This document shows, piece by piece, positions 17,615 to 28,137 of a stretch of 64,000 bases of DNA (position 1 is its first letter; every line of letters begins with the position of its first letter). A program made the position numbers and the translations under genes. The DNA comes from Coprobacillus sp. Its GTDB lineage: Bacteria > Bacillota_I > Bacilli_A > RFN20 > CAG-826. Where the stretch lies: NCBI GenBank assembly GCA_021203805.1, contig JAJQAM010000046.1, forward strand, positions 26,182-90,181. The letters are read 5' to 3'. A model generated the notes under the pieces. That model made no database searches. It was given only the letters and a program-made list of their open reading frames with translations, and was not told the DNA's origin.

Positions 17615-18753
17615 AAATAATTACTTTATCAAAAGACGATTTTCGCTCAGTCCTTGAAAGAGCCAAAGCGAGTGATGTTGATCTCGACTATGCTTATGAG
17701 GTCTATCTTTTATCATGTGACATCATAAAAGATGCCTCTTCCTCTGATATCTTCTCAAGCTTTGAGAGAAATAACCCAGTGGACCACGTCTTCTATGTCA
17801 TTGGCGAAGTGAGCTACTATTTTAAAAGAATCCCTCCTGAAAGAAGAGAGAGCGTGAAGCAGGACGAAAATCTTAAAAAGAATTTTGCGATTATGGTCGC
17901 CGATAAATACCTTTCCCTTTCCTTTTTTAGATATAGCGAGAAACGCTACTCAAATAAGTTTCTTCCCCAGATATCCACCATTCAGGTTTATCTAAATTTC
18001 TTTTTAAATACTTTGCAAACTCTCTCAAAAAAGGATCCACGTACCTCTTTAGTGCTCGATATTTTTGATAAATGCGCTAAGCTTGCCTCTACCTCTATCC
18101 AGCTACTTGTAGAGGGACATGAAAGCGAGGCCTTCTCAAGCTGGAGAACCCTTCATGAGTGCGAGTGTATTCTCGCTATCCTCGAGAAATATGGTGACGA
18201 GGCCGTGGACGCTTATAACCGCCATATCCTTTACGGCCAGGCCTATCGTAACTTCTACGATAAGGAGACAACTGATAAGATCTTTGAGGATATCAAAAAG
18301 CAAATGAAAGATCTTGGCCTCAAGAGTAAGGATATGAAGAAGTGGATTGAATACGGATGGATTACAGAAATTAAAGGGGTAAGCGAGGAAGAAAAAGAGT
18401 CACTTCATTATAATTTCCGCGATGGAATCGAAAAACTTGCCTGCCTAGAGAAATGTAGTAAGGACTATGATTTATCAAGCGAGCTCATTCACTCAACCCC
18501 CACACTTATCTATAAAGACGATCAGTTCTTCTACTATAAAACTTTGACCTGCGTTTATTCGACTTTCTTTAGACTTGAAGAAATCTTCTATAATTTCTTT
18601 TCTAAGATTGCCGCTAAAGAAGCACTTAGTAGCTACGAAAATATGAGAAAAGTGTATCTCCCTATTCTCCATTTTAACCACGAGCAGACAGTCGCAGAGT
18701 CTCAGGTCTATAACCTTAATCGCTTAAAAGCGAGGCGAGCATCCCGTAAATAA
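17611..18753 (+). CDS. DUF5677-like helical protein
   Basis: A 380-residue, mainly helical soluble protein. The segment SIQLLVEGHESEAFSSWRTLHECECI-like (about residues 155-185) and a later SSELIHSTP (about 290-298) resemble the arginine/glutamate helix and serine-histidine pattern of DUF5677 proteins, whose function is unknown. It is translationally coupled to addA by an ATGA overlap, so it may act with AddAB or may simply be a passenger. The C-terminus is basic (LKARRASRK). Family assignment is tentative. Confidence 0.5.
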   Translation: MKIITLSKDDFRSVLERAKASDVDLDYAYEVYLLSCDIIKDASSSDIFSSFERNNPVDHVFYVIGEVSYYFKRIPPERRESVKQDENLKKNFAIMVADKYLSLSFFRYSEKRYSNKFLPQISTIQVYLNFFLNTLQTLSKKDPRTSLVLDIFDKCAKLASTSIQLLVEGHESEAFSSWRTLHECECILAILEKYGDEAVDAYNRHILYGQAYRNFYDKETTDKIFEDIKKQMKDLGLKSKDMKKWIEYGWITEIKGVSEEEKESLHYNFRDGIEKLACLEKCSKDYDLSSELIHSTPTLIYKDDQFFYYKTLTCVYSTFFRLEEIFYNFFSKIAAKEALSSYENMRKVYLPILHFNHEQTVAESQVYNLNRLKARRASRK

Positions 18754-18770
18754 TAATCTCGTTTAACCAT

Positions 18771-18800
18771 AAAAAAACTGGGTTTTTGCCCAGCTTTTTT
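18771..18800. terminator. Bidirectional intrinsic terminator
   Basis: A CTGGG/CCCAG stem flanked by A-run and T-run lies between two convergent genes and can stop transcription from both sides. Confidence 0.75.
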
Positions 18801-18816
18801 ATTTATGACCTATTTA

Positions 18817-20460
18817 TTATTCATATCCTTCGTAGCAGGATCCGCCGATAAACTCTCTGACCAAAGAGTTACATGGTATCCATTTAGAGGGCATATCGAC
18901 GAAGAATTTAAGCATACGGATAAGTCTTTCCGCTGTGGGGTAATAAGGCGAGTCTTTATCTACCATGGCTAGAAGCGGTAAGCAGTACTTTTTCATCGCG
19001 CATAGCTCATAGGAGAGGAAACTATTAAAGACGAAGTTAGCTCCTTCCTCCGTGTCATATATCCATTTAAACTCTCCTTTACGAACAGAGTCCCAGCTGG
19101 ATATAGTTTCTTCCGCGGAAGAGTTTCTAAACTGGTAGTCTCTTACCATTCTTCTAAGAAGTCTAATATCTGTGGATGATAATGGGTTTTCGTTATCGAT
19201 ATTCACTTGCGCCTGAGGGGCTATAAAGATTTTAAACTTCTGGTGATTTGGAATAGATCTAGACATCTTTTCGTTTAACGCATGGATTCCCTCAATAATA
19301 ATCGGCTCATTCTCGGCGATTTGAAGCACTCTTCCCGGCACTCTCTTTCCAAGCTGGAAATCAAATCTAGGAAGCTGTACCTCTAGCCCTGAGATGAGGT
19401 CGGTCATATTATCGTTAAATAAATCAATATCAAGAGCATCGATTGACTCTAGGTCATAGTTCCCATTTTCATCAAGCGGGCATAGCTCCTTAGGGAGGTA
19501 GTAGTCATCAAGCGATATTCTAACGGGATGAATTCCTCTTGAAAGAAGCTCTATTCTAAGTCTATTCGCAAAGGTAGTCTTACCGCTAGAGCTCGGCCCC
19601 GCGATACAGATAAGCCTAATATTTTCGATATCATCTTCAATTCTTTGACCAAGCTCGCAGAGCTGACGGGAATGATTAGCCTCGCAGAGATTAATGAAGT
19701 CAATAATGCCGTCTTCCTTAATGTGTTCATTGATATCCACAACGGTGGAGGCATTAGTGGCTACGCCGTATTCATGGGCTCTCTTTAGTGTTCTCCCAAA
19801 TGTTGGTGTGTCCTCAAAGGTGGGGATTTGTCCGTCAAGCTCGCTTCGAGGATACTGAATAATAATTCCAGGGGAGTAGAACTTAAGTTTCCATCTCGTT
19901 AGATAACCGCTAGAAGGAACCATTCTTGAATACATGTAGTTCTTATAGCCGCAGCATTCATAGTAGTGGGCGGTCTTCTCAGGCCTATATTTCATGATAT
20001 CGACCTTATCTTGATATCCCTCTTTTTCAAATATCTTCTTTGCTTCGGCTTTAGAAACGATGCAGCGGGTAAAGGGGAGATCCTCTTTTACTAAGCGGTT
20101 CATCTCTTCTTTTAGCTCCATGATAAGCTGATTAGTGACAATCACCTTCGGCTCTAAAACCTGAAGGAATAGGGATCTAGAAACATTGACTGAGAAACGG
20201 ATTTTATAATTAGGATGAATATTTCGCATCGCCATAGAGATGAGGTAGCGGAGTGAAGCTTCATAAATCTTTTGAGCTTCTTTATGGCTCGTGGTAAGGG
20301 GCACAACAGTGGCATCTCCTCTTATCACATAGGTAAGCTCCCTCACGCTGTTATTAACAAGCGCGCAAATATAGCTCTTATCATCTCCAATTAAATCAAG
20401 GATAGATATGGGCTCATCCCTAGTAATTTCTTCGTCATTCAAAACTATCTTAAAAGACAT
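18817..20460 (-). CDS. Uridine-kinase-like nucleoside kinase with TGS/ThrRS-type N-terminal domains
   Basis: A 547-residue protein. Residues about 1-60 look like a TGS domain, and about 60-230 resemble the ThrRS second additional domain (with HYYECCGYKNYMY). A uridine kinase/phosphoribulokinase-type P-loop domain follows from about 280 (GPSSSGKTTFANRL), with ISLDDYYLP and IIEGIHALN. This domain order is known in Bacillota and Thermotoga proteins annotated as uridine kinase or phosphoribulokinase. It likely phosphorylates a nucleoside; the role of the synthetase-like part is unknown. A Shine-Dalgarno-like AGAGG precedes the ATG. Single gene, convergent with the AddAB operon. Confidence 0.85.
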   Translation of the reverse strand: MSFKIVLNDEEITRDEPISILDLIGDDKSYICALVNNSVRELTYVIRGDATVVPLTTSHKEAQKIYEASLRYLISMAMRNIHPNYKIRFSVNVSRSLFLQVLEPKVIVTNQLIMELKEEMNRLVKEDLPFTRCIVSKAEAKKIFEKEGYQDKVDIMKYRPEKTAHYYECCGYKNYMYSRMVPSSGYLTRWKLKFYSPGIIIQYPRSELDGQIPTFEDTPTFGRTLKRAHEYGVATNASTVVDINEHIKEDGIIDFINLCEANHSRQLCELGQRIEDDIENIRLICIAGPSSSGKTTFANRLRIELLSRGIHPVRISLDDYYLPKELCPLDENGNYDLESIDALDIDLFNDNMTDLISGLEVQLPRFDFQLGKRVPGRVLQIAENEPIIIEGIHALNEKMSRSIPNHQKFKIFIAPQAQVNIDNENPLSSTDIRLLRRMVRDYQFRNSSAEETISSWDSVRKGEFKWIYDTEEGANFVFNSFLSYELCAMKKYCLPLLAMVDKDSPYYPTAERLIRMLKFFVDMPSKWIPCNSLVREFIGGSCYEGYE

Positions 20461-20566
20461 TCTTTTACCTCTTTATGTAATTCATTATCTTTATTGTAGT
20501 TAAATCTACGATTTATTTCAACCCCCTTATTTAGTGGAAACGGGACGCCGATTTTGCCGATATTTC

Positions 20567-20595
20567 TTGTCCGTACACGGAAAATATAGTAAAAT
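20567..20595 (+). promoter_or_regulatory. Promoter of the ATP synthase operon
   Basis: TTGTCC (20567-20572), a 17-base spacer and TAAAAT (20590-20595). The expected start near 20602 leaves about 20 bases before the GTG start of the first gene. Confidence 0.5.
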
Positions 20596-20621
20596 ATTTT
20601 TCGCGTAAATGAGTTAAAAAA

Positions 20622-21032
20622 GTGAAAAATTGGTACAAATCTCTCTCTGAAAATTATAAGACCTCAATCTGGACAGCGCTTGTTGTCCTTTTCGCTTTTC
20701 TTGTCTGTATCCCGCTTATTGTTATCGGGAAGAAAGAGTTTCCAATTTCTATTTTAGTGGGAGGGGCTGTTGGAGCCCTCTTCTACCTTGGACTAGGCCT
20801 AACCGAAAATATTTCCTCTAGAAAAACCTCTGAGACCGTAACTATCACTCTTATGTTTGTGAGACTTGTTTTTGTGGTAGGTATTGTCTTTCTTTTTGGC
20901 TATTTATATTACCGCTTAGAATTTCACGTCTTTGAACCGATTACTTTTATCTGTGCTTATCTAGTTAGCCTCGTGGTCTTACTTATCGTTCATCTAATCG
21001 ACGCTCATAAGGAGAAAAAAGCCACATGTTAG
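20622..21032 (+). CDS. atpI: ATP synthase-associated membrane protein I (AtpI-like)
   Basis: A 136-residue protein with four predicted membrane segments (about 17-37, 42-60, 75-97, 103-127), in the usual place of atpI at the head of an F-type ATP synthase operon. AtpI assists c-ring assembly or Mg2+ supply in other bacteria. Sequence identity to the family cannot be judged by eye; the call rests on position, size and topology. The start is a GTG and no good Shine-Dalgarno sequence is present. Its last seven bases overlap atpB. Confidence 0.6.
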   Translation: MKNWYKSLSENYKTSIWTALVVLFAFLVCIPLIVIGKKEFPISILVGGAVGALFYLGLGLTENISSRKTSETVTITLMFVRLVFVVGIVFLFGYLYYRLEFHVFEPITFICAYLVSLVVLLIVHLIDAHKEKKATC

Positions 21033-21799
21033 TCTACGCTAGTGAAGAGTTTAATGAGAGATTATCCGTTTTTATGGATTTTGATATCGCTGGGGAAGTA
21101 TGGACCTCTCTTATCTGCATGGTCATTATCCTTATCCTTACTTTCATCGTTGGCTATATGGCAAAGCATCATGACCCCTTAAAGAAGACTAAAGGTCTCC
21201 TTTATCTCTCCGAGTGGGGAGTGACCTTCTTTGATAGGCTCGTTCGCGATATGATGGGACCTCAGTTTGAAGGATTCGGTGGTTATATCATGATCATCGC
21301 CATCTATCTCTTCCTCGGTTTCATCTTTGGAATGACTGGTCTTCCCTCTCCATTTACTAATCTTGCGGTTCCTTTATCCCTTGGTCTATCGACCTTCCTT
21401 ATGATTCATGGAACCTCAATTTACTATAAGAAGTGGCGCTACTTTAAACGATACGTTGATCCTAACCCCATCTTCCTTCCTATTAACTTAATCAGTATGT
21501 GGTCCCCTCTCATCTCCCTTACCTTCCGTCTATTTGGTAATGCGGTCGCGGGATGGGTCCTTATGTCTATTGTCTATAACGCTCTTGAGAATGCCTCGGC
21601 AGCGGTATTCTCCTTTGTGGAAAGCGGGCTTGGCTCGATTTGGTTTGCTCCATTTGTCGCTCCCGCTCTTCACTGCTATTTTGATTTATTCTGCGGCTTC
21701 ATCCAGACGACTGTTTTCATCTTCTTCTCGATGATCCTTATCTCTCAGGAAGCCCCAGAAGAAATAGAAGAAAAACTATCATTAGAAGGAGGTAGATAA
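21026..21799 (+). CDS. atpB: F-type ATP synthase subunit a
   Basis: A 257-residue Fo stator subunit that forms the ion half-channels next to the c-ring. Five to six membrane helices are visible. The essential stator arginine lies in SLTFRLFGN as R168, in the expected helix, and later polar residues in the last helices match the family. Length is normal. It is encoded between atpI and atpE. Confidence 0.95.
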   Translation: MLVYASEEFNERLSVFMDFDIAGEVWTSLICMVIILILTFIVGYMAKHHDPLKKTKGLLYLSEWGVTFFDRLVRDMMGPQFEGFGGYIMIIAIYLFLGFIFGMTGLPSPFTNLAVPLSLGLSTFLMIHGTSIYYKKWRYFKRYVDPNPIFLPINLISMWSPLISLTFRLFGNAVAGWVLMSIVYNALENASAAVFSFVESGLGSIWFAPFVAPALHCYFDLFCGFIQTTVFIFFSMILISQEAPEEIEEKLSLEGGR

Positions 21800-21800
21800 T

Positions 21801-22016
21801 ATGAGTCCTGCTTTATGTGCGGCGATTGCCATTTTCGCAGCCATGCCTAGTGCTTTCTGTGAAGGGTGGGTTTGTGTGAAAGCCCTCGATGGGATGAGCC
21901 GTAACCCAGAAATGTATTCCAAACTAAGAACCACTCTTATTCTTGGTTGTGGACTCTGTGAAACGACCGCTATTTATTCGTTCGTTATTTCAATCTTAGT
22001 GCTCTTCGTTGGCTAG
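21801..22016 (+). CDS. atpE: F-type ATP synthase subunit c, atypical
   Basis: A very short (71-residue) two-helix proteolipid that forms the rotor ring. The loop SRNPE (33-37) and the ion-binding glutamate E54 with T55, T56 and Y59 (CETTAIYSF) are the expected positions, and T/T/Y after the glutamate resembles sodium-binding c subunits. Helix 1 is unusual: the GxGxGxG motif is replaced by AAMPSAFCEGW, and the position of the sodium-ring glutamine is E21. Five cysteines occur. GGAGG at 21788-21792 fixes the ATG at 21801. Confidence 0.95.
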   Translation: MSPALCAAIAIFAAMPSAFCEGWVCVKALDGMSRNPEMYSKLRTTLILGCGLCETTAIYSFVISILVLFVG

Positions 22017-22028
22017 TCGAGGTATGTC

Positions 22029-22580
22029 ATGATCGTTCTTGCTGATTTAAGTGAACTCTTTAACGGCTTTTTAGAGAAACTCATTCCGAGCTTCTGGTCT
22101 TTCCTTGTGCAGTTCCTTGCCCTTGTGGTTTTAATCGTGGTCTTCTTAATCTTTGGCTATAAGCCTGTTAAGAAGATGCTAAATAAGAGACAAGATCACA
22201 TCGAGGAGAATATCAAAGAAGCGGAGGAGAATAACGAAATCAGCCGAAGGAACATCGAAGAGAGCGAAAGGCTCATTCTCGATAGCAAGGTAGAAGCTAA
22301 TAAGATCATCACCGAAGCGAAAGAAAAGGCGATTGAAGAATCAAATATCATCGTCATGAACGCCGAGGAAGAGAGTAAAGCTATGAAGAGAAGAGCGGAA
22401 GAAGAGATCAAGCAAAAAGAAGCCGACTCTCTTGACGCGATTCATAAGGAAATGGTGGACGTCGCTCTTGACGCTTCTAGCGAGCTCCTTAAGAGAAATA
22501 TTACCAGCGAAGACAACAAGAAACTTGTTAAAGACTTTATTGATGAACTAAGCGAGGGCGATGATGAGCGAGCTAACTAA
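22029..22580 (+). CDS. atpF: F-type ATP synthase subunit b
   Basis: A 183-residue peripheral-stalk subunit. One membrane helix (about residues 18-41) is followed by a long charged coiled coil rich in glutamate and lysine (about 50-150), the b-subunit layout. It links subunit a to delta and the F1 head. It overlaps the start of atpH by 20 bases. Confidence 0.93.
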   Translation: MIVLADLSELFNGFLEKLIPSFWSFLVQFLALVVLIVVFLIFGYKPVKKMLNKRQDHIEENIKEAEENNEISRRNIEESERLILDSKVEANKIITEAKEKAIEESNIIVMNAEEESKAMKRRAEEEIKQKEADSLDAIHKEMVDVALDASSELLKRNITSEDNKKLVKDFIDELSEGDDERAN

Positions 22581-23100
22581 AAGATATGCGGTTGGGCTAT
22601 ACTCACTCGTGGAAAGCGAGAAAGACTATCTTTCCTATAAAGACGAAGCGGAAGCTCTTATCACAATCTTTAGTGAAAACCAGGATTATAGCCGCGCTCT
22701 TCAGTCAGCGTTTCTCTCAAAAGAAGAGAAAATTGAACTAATTAATGAGACTTTAGGGGGTTTTCACCCTTACATGATTAGTTTTATCTCTGTGATTTGT
22801 GATAATCACCGTATCGATAACGTGGAGGAGATCCTCTACGACTTTATTTCTCTAATAAACGAAAAAATAGGCGTGAAGGAAGGACTTATTTATTCCGCGG
22901 AGCCTCTTACTGGTGATGAAATAAAAGAAGTAGAGATGAGTATCTCTAAAAAAGAGAAACGTAAAGTCGAGCTTAAAAACGTCATCGATAACACCCTTAT
23001 TGGAGGGGTCAAAGTCCTCATCGGTGATAAAGTCTATGACGGCACTATTAAAAACAAACTAGAAAATCTCAAACTAAATTTATTGAGGGGAGGTAACTAA
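22561..23100 (+). CDS. atpH: F-type ATP synthase subunit delta
   Basis: A 179-residue F1 subunit that caps the alpha/beta head and holds the b stalk. Family features include the N-terminal MSELTKRYAVGLYSL-like start and the C-terminal IGGVKVLIGDKVYDGTIKNKLENL. ATGATG gives two adjacent starts (22561 and 22564); the coding overlap with atpF implies coupled translation. Confidence 0.93.
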   Translation: MMSELTKRYAVGLYSLVESEKDYLSYKDEAEALITIFSENQDYSRALQSAFLSKEEKIELINETLGGFHPYMISFISVICDNHRIDNVEEILYDFISLINEKIGVKEGLIYSAEPLTGDEIKEVEMSISKKEKRKVELKNVIDNTLIGGVKVLIGDKVYDGTIKNKLENLKLNLLRGGN

Positions 23101-23103
23101 CCT

Positions 23104-24621
23104 ATGCCGATGGATATTAAACCAAATGAAATAAGCGCTCTTATTAAAGAGAAGATTAAAAACTATGACCACAAGGTTGAAAATGCTGATGTGGGCACAG
23201 TTATTTCAGTAGGTGATGGAATCGCTCTTATATATGGCCTAGAAAAAGCCATGCTTGGAGAGCTTCTTATCTTTCCTCATGGAGTCAGCGGAATGGTCAT
23301 GAACCTTGAGCCTGATCATGTCGGAGCGGTCCTTCTTGGAGACGCCGATAAGATTAAGGAAGGCGATATCGTTAAAAAGAGTAATGCAGTGATGGAGGTT
23401 CCCGTTGGGGACGCTCTTCTCGGAAGAGTGGTCAATGCTCTCTGCGAGCCAATTGACGGCCTAGGCCCTATTAAAACTAAAAGTACCCGCCCCATTGAAG
23501 TCATTGCCCCAGGAGTTATTAAGCGTAAATCAGTCGATACCCCTTTAATGACCGGTATTAAAGCGATTGACGCGGTCACTCCCATTGGTAGAGGACAGCG
23601 TGAGCTTATTATCGGAGATAGACAAACCGGTAAGACCGCAATAGCGATTGATACAATTATCAATCAAAAAGGAACAGGCGTACTCTGCATTTATGTCGCT
23701 ATTGGCCAAAAGAACTCCACGGTTGCTCAAATTGTGGATAAACTCAGGCAGCACGGAGCTCTTGACTATACAGTCGTGGTTAGCGCTTCCGCGAGTGAAT
23801 CCGCTCCAATGCAGTATATTGCTCCTTATGCCGGCTGCGCTGTGGCTGAGGAATGGCTCTATCAAGGTAAGGACGTCTTAATCGTCTATGACGATTTAAG
23901 TAAACACGCTGTAGCGTACCGCGCTCTCTCGCTTCTTCTTAAGCGTAGCCCTGGAAGAGAAGCTTATCCTGGTGATATCTTCTATCTCCACTCAAGACTC
24001 CTTGAAAGAGCGTGTAAGCTTAATGAAGCAAACGGCGGCGGCTCTATTACCGCTCTCCCAATCGTTGAAACTCAGGCGGGAGATATCTCCGCTTATATTC
24101 CAACTAATGTTATCTCAATTACCGATGGACAAATCTTTCTTATAACCGACCTATTTAACGCCGGTCAAAGACCAGCGATTGACGTTGGACTTTCCGTCTC
24201 CCGTGTGGGAGGCGCGGCCCAGTATAAAGCCATGAAACAGGTCAGTGGTTCTCTTAAGATTGATCTCGCTTCCTATAACGAGATGAAGTCCTTCTCTCAG
24301 TTTGGCTCGGACCTAGATGCCTCCACTGTTAAGATTATTAAGCACGGCGAGGTACTTGAGGAGATCCTTAAGCAAGGCCAGTATAAGCCCTGTACATTTG
24401 ATAGAGAAATCTTTGAGCTCTTTATAGGAAAGAATGGATATCTTGATAACTGCCCTATTAGTGACGTCAGTCACACTATAAGTGACGCTTATGTCTACGT
24501 CACTAATAACCATAAAGAGATACTCGATGCGATTAACACTGAAAAGGCTTTATCAGAGGAAACAGAAAGAGAACTAAGAGAGGCAATTGAAGCCTATTTA
24601 AGCCTATATGGAAAAGAGTAA
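23104..24621 (+). CDS. atpA: F-type ATP synthase subunit alpha
   Basis: A 505-residue non-catalytic nucleotide-binding subunit of F1. The P-loop [13 protein letters not shown] lies near residue 170 and the [20 protein letters not shown]-terminal barrel features are visible, with the conserved ARG-finger region [10 protein letters not shown] near 365. Length is normal. It follows atpH by three bases. Confidence 0.98.
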   Translation: MPMDIKPNEISALIKEKIKNYDHKVENADVGTVISVGDGIALIYGLEKAMLGELLIFPHGVSGMVMNLEPDHVGAVLLGDADKIKEGDIVKKSNAVMEVPVGDALLGRVVNALCEPIDGLGPIKTKSTRPIEVIAPGVIKRKSVDTPLMTGIKAIDAVTPIGRGQRELIIGDRQTGKTAIAIDTIINQKGTGVLCIYVAIGQKNSTVAQIVDKLRQHGALDYTVVVSASASESAPMQYIAPYAGCAVAEEWLYQGKDVLIVYDDLSKHAVAYRALSLLLKRSPGREAYPGDIFYLHSRLLERACKLNEANGGGSITALPIVETQAGDISAYIPTNVISITDGQIFLITDLFNAGQRPAIDVGLSVSRVGGAAQYKAMKQVSGSLKIDLASYNEMKSFSQFGSDLDASTVKIIKHGEVLEEILKQGQYKPCTFDREIFELFIGKNGYLDNCPISDVSHTISDAYVYVTNNHKEILDAINTEKALSEETERELREAIEAYLSLYGKE

Positions 24622-24623
24622 TT

Positions 24624-25463
24624 ATGGCCCAGCAACTTATCGCTATTAAATCACGTATTAAATCGGTCTCAAGTGTTTTAAAGATCACTAAGGCGATGGG
24701 ACTAGTCTCCACTGTAAAAGTAAATCGATGGAAAAATAGAATGCTCTCAAATAGAGACTATATCGATGAACTTGAAGAGATGGCCTCTTCCCTTCTCTCT
24801 AGCTGTAACGTTAAAGACACTCCCTTTGTGGTAACTAATAGTGAGGCTAAAGGCAATCTCTATCTACTTATTACTTCCTCACTCGGTTTATGCGGCTCCT
24901 ATAACACTAACCTCTTTAAGTTTGTAGAGGAGATCGTCACTAGTGACGATACCCTTATGGTGATTGGTAAAAAAGGCCTTGCTCACTATGAGAATAGTGA
25001 CCTTCATATTAACACTGACTTTAGTGAATACTCATCCTTTCAAAACGATGATGACGTCAGAAAGATTGGAGATTATCTAGTAAACGCTTATTTAAATCAC
25101 GAGTATAAAGAGATTCATATTATCTACACTCATTATAAAAATTCGATAACTTTTTCTCCTATGGATTTCACTCTTCTCCCACTTCACTCGGAGCAGAGTG
25201 AAGATAGTAAATACATCATCTATGAACCGGATAAGAAAGCTATTATTGATAAACTTATTCCGATGTATTTATCAAGTACGGTTCACACTAAACTCCTCGA
25301 GGCGGAGCTTAGTGAAAATGCCTCCCGCTCCCAAGCGATGGATAATGCCTCAGATAACGCTAACGATATTCTTAGCGACTTATCCCTTGAATATAATAAA
25401 GCCCGTCAGGGTAAGATAACGGAAGAAATAACTGAAATTGTCGCGGCAAGCCGTGATAGATAA
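24624..25463 (+). CDS. atpG: F-type ATP synthase subunit gamma
   Basis: A 279-residue central-shaft subunit. The N-terminal coil (IKSRIKSVSSVLKITKAMGLVSTVK) and the C-terminal helix (SRSQAMDNASDNANDILSD, then ARQGKITEEITEIVA) are diagnostic. It rotates within the alpha/beta hexamer and couples it to the c-ring. Two bases separate it from atpA. Confidence 0.97.
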   Translation: MAQQLIAIKSRIKSVSSVLKITKAMGLVSTVKVNRWKNRMLSNRDYIDELEEMASSLLSSCNVKDTPFVVTNSEAKGNLYLLITSSLGLCGSYNTNLFKFVEEIVTSDDTLMVIGKKGLAHYENSDLHINTDFSEYSSFQNDDDVRKIGDYLVNAYLNHEYKEIHIIYTHYKNSITFSPMDFTLLPLHSEQSEDSKYIIYEPDKKAIIDKLIPMYLSSTVHTKLLEAELSENASRSQAMDNASDNANDILSDLSLEYNKARQGKITEEITEIVAASRDR

Positions 25464-25477
25464 GGAGGAGCATATAG

Positions 25478-26889
<1,412 letters not shown>

Positions 26890-26890
<1 letters not shown>

Positions 26891-27306
26891 TGCCAGTCTT
26901 AAATGTTGAAATCTATACACCCACTAAAAAGTATCTCACGATGGATGCTAGTTTAGTCAGTGTTCAAAGCGATAATTATCGCCTCGGTATTCTCCCGGAG
27001 CACGCGGAGATGATTTCAACAGTGGCGATTAGCGAGCTTGACCTTAAGGACGGCGAGAATACTTACCGCTTTGCCGTAGGCAAAGGAGTCCTTCATGTAA
27101 AGAAGGACAAAGTGACTATTCTCGTAGATTCAATAGAGAGCGATAAAGAAATAGATGTTAGTAGAGCGCTCCTAGCTAGAGAACGAGCTCTTCATCATCT
27201 TAGTAAAAAAGATCCAACAGTGGATCTTGATAGAGCGCAGCAAGCTCTTGATAGAGCCCTTAACCGCTTAAAAGTTGCTAATTATACAATCCCACAAAAT
27301 CAGTAA
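26890..27306 (+). CDS. atpC: F-type ATP synthase subunit epsilon
   Basis: A 138-residue F1 subunit. A beta-sandwich N-terminus (LGILPEHAEMISTVAI, FAVGKGVLHV) is followed by a two-helix C-terminal domain (RALLARERALHHL, DRAQQALDRALNRLKV) that can inhibit hydrolysis. Its start overlaps the atpD stop by one base. Its last 29 bases overlap the convergent lipoprotein gene. Confidence 0.95.
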
Positions 27307-28066
27307 TCGTGGATTTTGTAAGATCATAACTTGCCTTGGTTATAGTAAGATTCTCGACGTAATAAAGAGAATCTTTTTCTATATCCACTCCCATACTAAC
27401 AAGATTTTGCTCTAAACTATTTTCAATTTGGTTTAGGTTAATGAAAAGCGTTGGAGTGCTTTTACTCTTAACTTCATTATAAACCGAGTTATAAATATTA
27501 AGGGATTCAGAGCTAGCGCCGTCATAAACAAGCATCATATATGAATCAAAGTCGCTATTAAACTGCTCAAACGAAGACGATAAGGATAAGGTATAAAGCG
27601 AGGCAAATTCAAAGTAATATCTCAAAGTGGACTTTAACCTACCATTATTATAGAATCGTGATGGGTCAATAGCTGTTATTAGCTCTCCATTTTGGATGAT
27701 ACGAAACTGGGGAGTAACCGCCTCTTCATTTAGCACTCCTGGTATCTGACTTGACACAGAGTAATATTCAGTTGAGGTTTCAACCTCCCACATATAAACC
27801 GTGTTATGATACTTCTCGCTCTCCATCACTTCTTTGAAGGTTTCATCGGCGTCGAGGCAGTGAGAGCAGTAGTCGGAGTGGACAAAAAGGAAAAACTCCA
27901 TCTCTGAATTTACCATTGAGATTAGTGTTTCTCCGCTGACACTGACATAATTAACTCCGTTATCTATGTCATAGTTATATAAATCGATATATTTTTCGCT
28001 ATTACATGAAGAGAGAGCTAGCGGTAAGACCGCCATTAAAGAAATGAGTGCTTTTTTAGTTCGCAT
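27278..28066 (-). CDS. Thioredoxin-fold lipoprotein
   Basis: A 262-residue exported lipoprotein: basic N-terminus, hydrophobic stretch and lipobox LSSC with C21 as the lipidated cysteine. Residues about 57-75 read as a thioredoxin strand and active site (FFLFVHSDYCSHC, C67 and C70), followed by a helix with ETFKEVM. The remainder could carry the cis-proline segment but it is divergent (STPTLFIN near 205). It probably handles disulfides or thiols outside the membrane. It overlaps the atpC stop tail to tail. A smaller relative lies at 29215. Confidence 0.8.
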   Translation of the reverse strand: MRTKKALISLMAVLPLALSSCNSEKYIDLYNYDIDNGVNYVSVSGETLISMVNSEMEFFLFVHSDYCSHCLDADETFKEVMESEKYHNTVYMWEVETSTEYYSVSSQIPGVLNEEAVTPQFRIIQNGELITAIDPSRFYNNGRLKSTLRYYFEFASLYTLSLSSSFEQFNSDFDSYMMLVYDGASSESLNIYNSVYNEVKSKSTPTLFINLNQIENSLEQNLVSMGVDIEKDSLYYVENLTITKASYDLTKSTITDFVGLYN

Positions 28067-28072
28067 ATGTTT

Positions 28073-28101
28073 ATAATATACTTGTCTTTTAAAATTGTTA
28101 A
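28073..28101 (-). promoter_or_regulatory. Promoter of the thioredoxin-fold lipoprotein, predicted leaderless
   Basis: Minus-strand TTAACA (28096-28101, five of six matches to the -35 consensus), a 17-base spacer and TATTAT (28073-28078). The -10 ends exactly seven bases before the first base of the ATG at 28066 and no Shine-Dalgarno sequence exists. Confidence 0.55.
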
Positions 28102-28137
28102 TAAATTTTAAATCCTCAAAAAAAGGAGAAAAATATT

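Noticed and set aside
23316..23865. Long antisense open frames inside atpA and other genes
   Set aside because: They are complements of highly conserved coding sequence with no ribosome sites; composition is that of a shadow.
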